DNA of 64,000 bases from contig JAAWWF010000020.1 in assembly GCA_021404565.1 (NCBI GenBank), positions 33,410 through 97,409 on the forward strand. Reading direction: 5' to 3'. The number at the start of each line of letters is the position of its first letter. Within the stretch, counting starts at the first letter, position 1. This DNA is from Roseivirga sp. Its GTDB lineage: Bacteria > Bacteroidota > Bacteroidia > Cytophagales > Cyclobacteriaceae. The notes under the pieces are model-generated. The model made no database searches. It was not told where the DNA came from and was given only the letters and a program-made list of their open reading frames with translations. The position numbers and the translations under genes are program-made. Of the stretch, positions 50,222 through 57,649 are shown piece by piece.

Positions 50222-50862
50222 TATATTTTTCTTATAACCATTAACCCATCTCTGACAGGAAAGAGAACCTTCTCTACCCGATCGTCTGCATGAACCAAAC
50301 GGTTAAAATCCTGCAATGCTTGCGTATCGTTGTCAATTTTCTTCCCGGTTTCAACAACTTTGCCACTCCAAAGTACATTATCGGCTATAATGAAGCCTCC
50401 GGGCCGAACTTTTTCGAGTACTAATTTAAAGTAATTGTAGTAATTAATCTTATCTGCATCGATAAAAACGAGATCAAAGGGGCCATCAAGCTCCGGAATT
50501 AGTTCCATGGCATCGGCAACCCGGTAATCTATTGACTCTTCATAGTCTGATTTAGCAAAAAAACGCCTGGCCATTGACTCCAGTTCTTCGTTTTTGTCAA
50601 TGGTTATGATCTTTCCTCCATCGGCCAGTCCTTCAGCCAGACAAAGGGCAGAATACCCAGTAAATGTACCTATCTCCAACACCTGTTGTGGCCTGATCAT
50701 ATGCGCAAACATGGCCAGTACACGCCCTTGCAGATGCCCTGAAATCATACGCGACATCAGTACCTTCTTATGGGTCTCCCGGGTCAGTTCATTGAGCAAA
50801 GCTGATTCAGCATCCGTATGTTGCTCTGTATATTGTTTAATTGCTTCCGGTAAGAAATCCAT
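50221..50862 (-). CDS. Class I SAM-dependent O-methyltransferase
   Basis: A 213-residue cytoplasmic enzyme of the Methyltransf_3 (catechol/caffeoyl-CoA O-methyltransferase-like) family. SAM motif I is VLEIGTFTGYSALCLAEGL, followed by IITIDKNEE, and the metal-binding segment is FDLVFIDADKINYYNYF with IIADNVLW. It moves a methyl group to a hydroxyl of a small molecule; the substrate is unknown. It sits between the M16 peptidase and LysM genes with TAATG and TAGTG overlaps, a three-gene translationally linked set common in this group. Confidence 0.93.
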   Translation of the reverse strand: MDFLPEAIKQYTEQHTDAESALLNELTRETHKKVLMSRMISGHLQGRVLAMFAHMIRPQQVLEIGTFTGYSALCLAEGLADGGKIITIDKNEELESMARRFFAKSDYEESIDYRVADAMELIPELDGPFDLVFIDADKINYYNYFKLVLEKVRPGGFIIADNVLWSGKVVETGKKIDNDTQALQDFNRLVHADDRVEKVLFPVRDGLMVIRKI

Positions 50863-52097
50863 TAGTTCTCTGGCAGAAAGGTTAAATGACTCAATTGTGA
50901 CTCTAACAACCGCTCATTGGCGATTTCCTGCAACTGAGAGGCTGAAATATTTCTGATGCGCTTGAAGATGTTTTCGAGGTCATCGATCTTTTCAAGATCA
51001 AGAATACTCTTGCCCATCATGAGCATAAGGCTGGTATTGTTTTCCTCTGCCATAGCCAGCTGACCAATCATCTGCTCTTTGGCCATATGCAGTTGCAGAC
51101 TACCTAAAGGCCGCTCTCTTAATCTCTTTAGTTCCTTGAGCACAAGCTTGCGACTTCGCTCTACCTGACCCGGTTCGGTGCCAAAAAAAATAGAGAAGAG
51201 TCCGGTATCAGAAAACGGATGGTAACTCGCCTCCACATTGTACACAAAACCATATTTCTCTCTCAGTGCCAGGTTAAGGCGTGAGTTCATCCCAGGTCCT
51301 CCCAGAATGTTCATTAGCATAAAGAACGGGAGCCTGTTTTTGTTGCTTAGTTCATAGGCCGTAGTGCCAATAGCACAATGGGCCTGTGTAATATTTCTTC
51401 GATTTATCTCGCTATAAGGGGTGTAATTTTCAAAGCTGATTCGCTTCTTCTCAGCATTGTAATGGGGAATGGGTTTGAAGTACTTATCAGCCAATCGCTG
51501 AATTTTCTTCAAGGGCACATTACCCACACAGGCAAATACCACCCTTTCTGTATTGAGATTAGCCTTCAGAAAATCCTTAAAGTCCTGCCGGTGAAAAGAC
51601 CGCACACTACTTTGTGTACCAAGTATATTCTTGCCCAGTGGATGATCTTTAAATACCACCCGATCAAATTCATCCTGAATGGCATCTTCAGGACTGTCAT
51701 GGTACATGGCCATTTCTTCCAGAATTACCCCACGCTCCTTCTCAATCTGTTTTTCGGGAAAGATCGAGTCGAAGGTAATGTCCTGCAACAGCTCAAAAGC
51801 GCTTTCCATATGCTTATCGAGAGCAGAAGCATAGAAGCAAATCTTTTCTTTGGTGGTATAGGCATTGAGCTCTCCCCCTACAGAATCAAGTTTATTAAGA
51901 ATGTGAAATGCTTTGCGTTTGTTGGTCCCCTTAAAGGCCATATGCTCCCAGAAATGAGCTATACCAAGCTGTTCTTCCCGCTCATCGCGACTACCGATAT
52001 CAAGAATAAAACCACAATGAACGATTTTAGTATTGCTCACCTCTTTGTGAACCACTCGAATGCCATTGGGTAATGTAAACAGATTATAGTCAACCAT
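50862..52097 (-). CDS. M16-family zinc metallopeptidase
   Basis: A 411-residue protease of the insulinase/processing-peptidase family. The inverted zinc motif HFWEH is present (His48, Glu51, His52), and the third ligand is expected in EKERGVILEEMAMY near residue 125. The C-terminal half is the inactive M16_C domain (LNLALREKYGFVYNVEASYH). No signal peptide, so it is probably cytoplasmic. I chose ATG 52095-52097 (MVDYNLFTLPNGIRVV) because family members start just before LxNGxxV; an in-frame ATG eight codons upstream is less likely. It is the first gene of the operon with the methyltransferase and LysM protein. Confidence 0.93.
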   Translation of the reverse strand: MVDYNLFTLPNGIRVVHKEVSNTKIVHCGFILDIGSRDEREEQLGIAHFWEHMAFKGTNKRKAFHILNKLDSVGGELNAYTTKEKICFYASALDKHMESAFELLQDITFDSIFPEKQIEKERGVILEEMAMYHDSPEDAIQDEFDRVVFKDHPLGKNILGTQSSVRSFHRQDFKDFLKANLNTERVVFACVGNVPLKKIQRLADKYFKPIPHYNAEKKRISFENYTPYSEINRRNITQAHCAIGTTAYELSNKNRLPFFMLMNILGGPGMNSRLNLALREKYGFVYNVEASYHPFSDTGLFSIFFGTEPGQVERSRKLVLKELKRLRERPLGSLQLHMAKEQMIGQLAMAEENNTSLMLMMGKSILDLEKIDDLENIFKRIRNISASQLQEIANERLLESQLSHLTFLPEN

Positions 52098-52155
52098 CAC
52101 AGAATCTCCTAAAAGCCACAAAGATACGAGAAATCATCAAACCTAAGGGTCGTTT

Positions 52156-53226
52156 TTAGCTTGCCCTGCGTGTACGTGAGAACAAACTCTCAACGTAGTT
52201 TTTAAGACCAGTCAGCCCACCCCTGGCCTGCTCATAAACCATGTCTGCCATAGGCTCAGGCAAGGGTTTTCTGTCCCCCGTCAACCCTCTGTAAGTCAAT
52301 CTGGTTCGCTCCTCATCTACCTTAATAAGTTCATAGTAAGCAAGCATGGTATGCCCGGTGCTAACCGACCTCGCTTTTTCTATATAAGTGATATCCTCGT
52401 TATCCCCGGCATCCTGCAGGGTTTGTATATCGAATGAATCACCATCAAATTCACAAATATGGCTACTGCCAACACGATTAATGGCAGAGTCGACTTCTAC
52501 ATTTTTGAGTCCCTGTACAAAGTTCACCTTTTCACTATTATCAGTCAGCACATGATGGACCAGGGCAATGGGTGCAGCGATATCAAATTCAAGACTTTTT
52601 GCCAGACCAAAAAGCCTGATCAGGTCCTCACGGGATTCGGGAGATTCTACCTGACTGCGTAAATGTCCGAGGCTGGCGTACTGATAACTCACATTACCAA
52701 TAACATTATACAAATCAGCACTCTGTACCCATTCAAATTCAGAATTGTCTATCTCGTTATTTTTCAGATAATCATCGGTGAGTAGAACATATTCAGTATC
52801 CGGTATACTATTTTTCAAAAGTCTGTGAGCAATCACCATGTCAGGACCGGATAGCTTTGTAAACTGGGCAATTCTGATCTCATCAAAATAGCCATAGTGT
52901 ACAACAAACTTGAGGGATAAATTTGAAGACCCCTGGCAAGCTCCACAACGACATACGCTGTCCCGCTCTATCACCTTGAGAAAGTAATGGAAATTGAGAA
53001 ACGCTTCCCGGCAAACAGCCTCGATCTCTTCCTGTGGCACCCTCCCTTTGGCATAAGTGAGCAAGGCATCCCCTTCAATCTCCGCCAATGTAAACCTATG
53101 CTGGATAGAGTCTGCAATCACCTGAAGTAACTCATTGATGATATGGGTACTATGCGACAGTTCCGTTTTAGTAAGAAATCGGGTATAGCCACTGATATCG
53201 GGTATGAGTATGGTTGCTTGTTGCAT
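52156..53226 (-). CDS. DUF2652 protein with adenylate-cyclase-like domain
   Basis: A 356-residue cytoplasmic protein. The first ~190 residues resemble a class III nucleotide-cyclase fold (TILIPDISGYTRFL, then AEIEGDALLTYAKG), the DUF2652 signature. A cysteine group CRCGACQGS near 92-100 may bind metal. The C-terminal half (about 205-350) resembles the START/SRPBCC fold of Polyketide_cyc2-type proteins (LDENxxR-like end TRLTYRGL). Whether it makes a cyclic nucleotide is unclear, since the catalytic metal and transition-state residues cannot be confirmed. It lies upstream of the M16 operon on the same strand with a 58-base gap, and divergent from the GT9 gene. Confidence 0.85.
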   Translation of the reverse strand: MQQATILIPDISGYTRFLTKTELSHSTHIINELLQVIADSIQHRFTLAEIEGDALLTYAKGRVPQEEIEAVCREAFLNFHYFLKVIERDSVCRCGACQGSSNLSLKFVVHYGYFDEIRIAQFTKLSGPDMVIAHRLLKNSIPDTEYVLLTDDYLKNNEIDNSEFEWVQSADLYNVIGNVSYQYASLGHLRSQVESPESREDLIRLFGLAKSLEFDIAAPIALVHHVLTDNSEKVNFVQGLKNVEVDSAINRVGSSHICEFDGDSFDIQTLQDAGDNEDITYIEKARSVSTGHTMLAYYELIKVDEERTRLTYRGLTGDRKPLPEPMADMVYEQARGGLTGLKNYVESLFSRTRRAS

Positions 53227-53313
53227 CTGTAATCTTAATCCTAAACCTTACTTACGGCCAATGGTCAAAAAGGGCTTAACAAATATTCTATATTTGCCAT
53301 GAACACCTGTTGA

Positions 53314-54321
53314 ATGAGCCACAAGCAGATCTTAATAGTCCAAACTGCCTTTATCGGAGATGTCATACTAGCTTCAGGTCTGATTGAAAAACTTCATCAG
53401 TTCTACCCTGAAGCTTCTATTGACTTTGCGCTGCGAAAAGGCAATGAGTCACTGCTTCAAAACCACCCTAAACTCAGGGAAGTTCATATCTGGGATAAAA
53501 AGGGTGGAAAATATAAAAACCTATTCAAACTCATTGGCAAGATTCGTTCGAAGAAGTACGATCTGGTGGTCAACATTCAGCGTTTTGCCAATTCGGGAAT
53601 GTTAACGGCTTTTTCCGGAGCCAAGGTGAAAATCGGTTTTGATAAAAACCCTTTCTCCTGGGCATTCGGTAAAAAAATCAGGCACCGGATTGAAGAGGGA
53701 GTACATGAAATTGAGCGAAACAATGATCTGATCAAAGATCTCACCGATGAGCTGGCCCAAAGACCGGCACTCTACCCTTCAGATCAGGACTTCATGAAGG
53801 TCAAAGCCTTCGCAGAAACACCTTATATCTGTATGGCTCCCGCCTCAGTTTGGTTTACCAAGCAATACCCAAAAGAAAAATGGATTGAGTTGATCAAAGC
53901 ACTTCCCTTTGACGGAAATATATACTTGCTCGGAGCCCCCGGAGATAGTGACTTGTGTGAAGAGATTATTGAGAAGGCGGCCAAGCCAGTTGTACAAAAC
54001 CTTTGTGGAAAGATTAGTCTTTTGCAGTCGGCTGCCCTTATGAAAACCGCAGTCATCAGCTATGTGAATGATTCAGCCCCGATGCATCTGGCTTCTTCAG
54101 TAAATGCCAACACCTGCGCCATCTATTGCTCTACCGTACCTGAGTTTGGTTTTGGTCCCCTCTCAGATTTTGCCGAAGTGGTAGAGGTAAGTGAGAAATT
54201 AGATTGCAGACCTTGCGGCCTTCACGGCTATAAAGCCTGCCCGAAGGTGCATTTCAAGTGCGGATTTGATATCAATACACAAAAGCTCATTGAGGTTTTC
54301 GAACGAGCGAATGGTGTATAA
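53314..54321 (+). CDS. Glycosyltransferase family 9 (heptosyltransferase-like)
   Basis: A 335-residue cytoplasmic, membrane-associated transferase that adds a heptose-like sugar to LPS core. The N-terminal Rossmann domain starts ILIVQTAFIGDVILASGLIE, and the C-terminal domain has the GT9 motifs ICMAPASVWFTKQYPKEKWI and ISYVNDSAPMHLASSVN followed by the nucleotide-sugar contact region. A cysteine-containing end (LDCRPCGLHGYKACPKVHFK) is typical of Bacteroidota members. Length is normal. It precedes pepP with an 80-base gap that includes a hairpin, so the two may or may not be co-transcribed. Confidence 0.94.
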   Translation: MSHKQILIVQTAFIGDVILASGLIEKLHQFYPEASIDFALRKGNESLLQNHPKLREVHIWDKKGGKYKNLFKLIGKIRSKKYDLVVNIQRFANSGMLTAFSGAKVKIGFDKNPFSWAFGKKIRHRIEEGVHEIERNNDLIKDLTDELAQRPALYPSDQDFMKVKAFAETPYICMAPASVWFTKQYPKEKWIELIKALPFDGNIYLLGAPGDSDLCEEIIEKAAKPVVQNLCGKISLLQSAALMKTAVISYVNDSAPMHLASSVNANTCAIYCSTVPEFGFGPLSDFAEVVEVSEKLDCRPCGLHGYKACPKVHFKCGFDINTQKLIEVFERANGV

Positions 54322-54371
54322 ACTTTCTTAATCTCACTTTTTCCTGTTTACTTTATTCTCTCTCAGATTCG

Positions 54372-54387
54372 CTGCCTCTTGAGGCAG
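54372..54387. repeat. Perfect hairpin in the pepP leader
   Basis: CTGCCTC and GAGGCAG are exact complements separated by TT, 15 bases before the pepP start codon. It has no T-run, so it may be an mRNA structure affecting initiation rather than a terminator. Confidence 0.5.
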
Positions 54388-54401
54388 AAAAAGACACCCC
54401 T

Positions 54402-55691
54402 ATGAAATACACCCCAATTGGTAAGGACCTCTTTATCCGCAATCGCGAAAAGCTCAAGGCGAGATTCGAACCCAGATCAGTTGCCATCTTCAACTCGAAT
54501 GACATCATGCCTACCAATGGCGATGGCACCATGCCCTTCAGGCAGAACAGCAACCTGCTCTACCTCTCAGGCATAGACCAGGAAGAATCGATTTTACTTG
54601 TCGCCCCCGACTTCCCCGACCCCAGGTATAGAGAAGTGCTTTTTCTTAAAGAAACCAGTGAGCTGATTGCTATCTGGGAAGGACATAAGTACACCAAAGA
54701 AGAGGCTCAGGAGTCCTCAGGAATCAAGACTGTTGTCTGGAAAGAGGATTTCGAACGGATACTGAGTACTGTTTTGGCAGAGTCAGATCATATTTACCTG
54801 GACACCAATGAGCATATCCGAAGTGGATCTGACGTGCAAACCCGAAATGACAGATTCATTCTCTGGTGTAAAGAGCATCACCCTCTCTACAAGTACGAGC
54901 GGCTAGCCCCTATCATGTACGACCTGAGGGCAGTCAAAGAAACCAGGGAAACAGAGTTACTTCAACAGGCTTGTCATATTACAGCAAAGGGCTTTCGCAG
55001 GGTCCTCGGTTTTATCAAACCAGGTGTTTGGGAGTTCGAAGTTGAAGCTGAATATATTCATGAATTCAAACGTAATCGCTCCAGGGGTTTTTCATTCGAC
55101 CCCATCATTGCAGGAGGCGCCAATTCTTGTGTGCTGCACTATATAGAAAACAATCAGCAACTGCGAGACGGAGACATTGTGCTGATGGATATAGGCGCAG
55201 AATACGCCAACTATTTTGGGGATATGACTCGTGTAGTACCGGTAAACGGTAGGTTCAGCAACAGACAAAAAGCTGTCTACAATGCTGTCTTACGTGTAAA
55301 ACAGGCCGCTGGTGAAATGCTTACCTCCGGCAATACGCTCCCCGAATACCACAAAGCGGTGGGCAACGTAATGGAAGGTGAATTACTGGACCTTGGCCTG
55401 ATTGACAAAACCGATATTAAAAACCAAAGTGCAGACTGGCCAGCCTATAAAAAGTACTTTATGCATGGCACCTCTCACCACCTGGGCCTGGATGTTCATG
55501 ACGTTGGCAGCATCTATAAAGAATTTGAGCCGGGAATGGTTTTTACAGTTGAACCAGGCATCTACATCCCCGATGAAAAAATCGGAATCAGACTGGAAGA
55601 CGATGTGGTTATCACCGAAACGGGATATTTAAACATGATGGAAGGGGTACCGCTTGACCCTGAAGAAATTGAGGACCTAATGAATGCCTGA
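54402..55691 (+). CDS. pepP: Xaa-Pro aminopeptidase (M24B)
   Basis: A 429-residue cytoplasmic peptidase that removes N-terminal residues before proline. The N-terminal AMP_N domain (about 1-150) includes FNSNDIMPTNGDGTMPFRQN. The catalytic pita-bread domain has all five dinuclear-metal ligand regions: DIGAEYANYFGDMTR (two Asp), HGTSHHLGLDVHD (His), FTVEPGIY (Glu) and IGIRLEDDVVIT (Glu). Length and motifs fit the family closely. It is followed 2 bases later by a GNAT gene and then by several small genes on the same strand, probably one transcript. Confidence 0.95.
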   Translation: MKYTPIGKDLFIRNREKLKARFEPRSVAIFNSNDIMPTNGDGTMPFRQNSNLLYLSGIDQEESILLVAPDFPDPRYREVLFLKETSELIAIWEGHKYTKEEAQESSGIKTVVWKEDFERILSTVLAESDHIYLDTNEHIRSGSDVQTRNDRFILWCKEHHPLYKYERLAPIMYDLRAVKETRETELLQQACHITAKGFRRVLGFIKPGVWEFEVEAEYIHEFKRNRSRGFSFDPIIAGGANSCVLHYIENNQQLRDGDIVLMDIGAEYANYFGDMTRVVPVNGRFSNRQKAVYNAVLRVKQAAGEMLTSGNTLPEYHKAVGNVMEGELLDLGLIDKTDIKNQSADWPAYKKYFMHGTSHHLGLDVHDVGSIYKEFEPGMVFTVEPGIYIPDEKIGIRLEDDVVITETGYLNMMEGVPLDPEEIEDLMNA

Positions 55692-55693
55692 TC

Positions 55694-56131
55694 ATGGCTT
55701 ATGAAATCGAGGAGGCCAGTCTTTCAGAAGCTTTGAACCTATTAGGGCAGCTCCCTGAATTCGATCAATTAAGACCTCTGGACTATTATGAGCAAATGCT
55801 GAAATCAAAAGCTCAGCTGATATTAGTAGCCAAACATAATCGCAAAACAGTAGGTTGTAAGTTGGGTTATGACCGTTTTGAAGATGGCTCATTTTATAGC
55901 TGGCTGGGAGGTGTATTACCAGCACACAGAAAATCAGGAGTTGCCTGGAAATTGGCACGCCATCAGGAAGAATGGGCAAGAAAAACGGGCTTCGGATCTA
56001 TAAAATTTAAAACACAAAACCGACATAAAGCCATGCTCCAGTTTGCCATAAAAAATGGATTCAGCATCTATAATGTCAAATCAAAAGACGAACTTGAGCT
56101 TTATAGAATTGAATTGATAAAAAAGCTATAA
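55694..56131 (+). CDS. GNAT-family N-acetyltransferase
   Basis: A 145-residue acetyl-CoA-dependent transferase. The fold is visible as LILVAKHNRKTVGCKLGYD (strands 2-3), then YSWLGGVLPAHRKSGVAWKL (strand 4 and pyrophosphate loop, with R-x-x-G-V/A in place of the usual Q/R-x-x-G-x-G/A), then IKFKTQNRHKAMLQFAIKNG (strand 5, helix 4, N-x-x-A contact). The acceptor could be a protein or small amine. It sits between pepP (2-base gap) and a small gene (1-base gap), so it is part of a tightly packed operon to at least 56872. Confidence 0.9.
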   Translation: MAYEIEEASLSEALNLLGQLPEFDQLRPLDYYEQMLKSKAQLILVAKHNRKTVGCKLGYDRFEDGSFYSWLGGVLPAHRKSGVAWKLARHQEEWARKTGFGSIKFKTQNRHKAMLQFAIKNGFSIYNVKSKDELELYRIELIKKL

Positions 56132-56132
56132 C

Positions 56133-56420
56133 ATGAGTGGAGCAGCAGGAGCAGGAGCCGCAGCACATGCCGCGATTAACGAGGCAATCAAGGCTTCAGG
56201 TGCCATTATTAGAATTGAAAGCAGTGAGTTCAGCAGATTGATTTCTAAAATGGACGATGGCCTGGTTGTGGAAAAAGAGGGAGGCGGTTTTTTAAACGGC
56301 AGTTATAAATACAGCACCTCTTACAAAGGCTTTATTTTCTATTGCAAATCCAGGGAGCAAATCACTATTCCGTCAAGGCTTGAAAAGATAAGCGCAAAGC
56401 ACATCTGGGTTCCGCAATAA
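56133..56420 (+). CDS. Small protein of unknown function
   Basis: A 95-residue protein. The first 30 residues are rich in Ala and Gly (MSGAAGAGAAAHAAINEAIK) with a helical, mildly amphipathic look. The rest has short strands (AIIRIESSEFSRLI; GFIFYCKSREQITIPSRLEK; AKHIWVP). I do not recognise it. The N-terminus is similar to small Bacteroidota proteins of the MSxAAGAAAAA type. It is held between the GNAT gene (1-base gap) and the VOC gene (2-base gap), and this packing is the best evidence that it is a real gene. Confidence 0.7.
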   Translation: MSGAAGAGAAAHAAINEAIKASGAIIRIESSEFSRLISKMDDGLVVEKEGGGFLNGSYKYSTSYKGFIFYCKSREQITIPSRLEKISAKHIWVPQ

Positions 56421-56422
56421 AC

Positions 56423-56872
56423 ATGAAAATACGCTATGCCCATACAAACATTATAGCCAGAAACTGGGAGAAGCTGGCAAACTTCTACATCAAAGTCTTT
56501 GATTGTAAACTCAAACCTCCCGGGAGAAATCAATCAGGATTCTGGCTGGAAAAGGGTACCGGTGTAAAAAATGCGGCATTAAAGGGGATGCACCTCATTC
56601 TGCCAGGAAATGATGCAGAAGGGCCTACTCTGGAAATTTATCAATATGAAGAGATTATTGACACCCCAAAACCCAGGCCCAACAGCAAGGGCATTGGGCA
56701 CCTGGCCTTTGAGGTAGATAATGTTTATGATATCTTAGAAAAAGCCCTGGAATACGGGGCGAAAAAAATTGGAGAAATTAGCGAAGATACTGTCGAAGGT
56801 GTGGGCAAGATTCAGTTCATCTACATCTACGACCCCGAGGACAACATCATCGAATTACAAAGCTGGGACTGA
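56423..56872 (+). CDS. VOC-family (glyoxalase-like) protein
   Basis: A 149-residue protein with two beta-alpha-beta-beta-beta units of the vicinal oxygen chelate fold: MKIRYAHTNIIARNWEKLAN with FYIKVFDCKL, then IGHLAFEVDNVYDILEKALE and IYDPEDNIIELQSW. Metal ligands of glyoxalase I-like proteins would be His7, a Glu near residue 75, His near 94 and Glu near 145 (IIELQ). The reaction is unknown. It is followed 25 bases later by the RidA-family gene, as in some aromatic-amine degradation sets. Confidence 0.88.
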   Translation: MKIRYAHTNIIARNWEKLANFYIKVFDCKLKPPGRNQSGFWLEKGTGVKNAALKGMHLILPGNDAEGPTLEIYQYEEIIDTPKPRPNSKGIGHLAFEVDNVYDILEKALEYGAKKIGEISEDTVEGVGKIQFIYIYDPEDNIIELQSWD

Positions 56873-56897
56873 AACCCCGGAACAAATACAACCGACC

Positions 56898-57557
56898 ATG
56901 AGTGATAAATACAATTCAGATCAAGCCCCGGAACCAGTAGGCCTGTACCCACATGCCAGAAGAGTTGGTGAACTTCTATTCCTTTCAGGAGTAGGCCCCA
57001 GGGAACGAGGCACAAAGCAAATCCCCGGAGTTACACTGGATGATGATGGACAAATCATCGCCTACAATATAGAAGCACAGTGCAGATCGGTGTTCAATAA
57101 TGTAAAGCTGATTTTAGAAGCATCAGGCAGTAGCTGGGAGCAGCTTGTGGATGTGACTGTCTTTCTAACCAATATGAAAGACGACTTTAAGACCTATAAT
57201 CGCATCTATGCAGAATACTTTAAAGACAACCAGCCCTGTCGCACCACGGTAGAGATCAACTCACTCCCCACTCCCATTGCGATCGAGCTCAAGTGTATAG
57301 CCACTGTTAAAACGGAAAAACCAGCCAATTTGGAGGCCAGTCAAACCGAAACCGCTCAGGCACCCGAACAACCAGTAAGCCAACCTGTGGAAACACCTAC
57401 AGAAATTGAGTCACAGCCGGAGCCAGAAATTGAAACAGTTGTCATGCCCGAATCAATACCCGAGCCAGAACCAACTCCTATCATTGAACAGCCTGAGCCA
57501 GCTCCCGCACCCCGAAGAGAGGATGAAGGGAACAAGCCCAGAACCCCACAGTGGTAG
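56898..57557 (+). CDS. RidA-family protein with Pro/Glu-rich tail
   Basis: A 219-residue protein. Residues about 15-138 form a RidA/YjgF (chorismate-mutase-like trimer) domain: GELLFLSGVGPRE, ILEASGSSWEQLVDVTVFLT, and PCRTTVEI with the imine-hydrolysing Arg115 and Glu near 129. The sequence resembles the 2-aminomuconate deaminase branch. Residues ~139-219 are an unusual disordered tail with many Pro, Glu and Thr and few hydrophobics. The ATG at 56898 starts the recognised domain (MSDKYNSDQAPEPVGLYPHA); an upstream frame overlaps the VOC gene and is less likely. It is the last gene of the pepP run. Confidence 0.88.
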   Translation: MSDKYNSDQAPEPVGLYPHARRVGELLFLSGVGPRERGTKQIPGVTLDDDGQIIAYNIEAQCRSVFNNVKLILEASGSSWEQLVDVTVFLTNMKDDFKTYNRIYAEYFKDNQPCRTTVEINSLPTPIAIELKCIATVKTEKPANLEASQTETAQAPEQPVSQPVETPTEIESQPEPEIETVVMPESIPEPEPTPIIEQPEPAPAPRREDEGNKPRTPQW

Positions 57558-57649
57558 CAAGACGCTAATACCATAGCACCACTTGACCAGAGAGGCATTT
57601 GAAACAATGATTCAAATCTGTACTTTCAGCTACATAGCTGAAATAAGAC

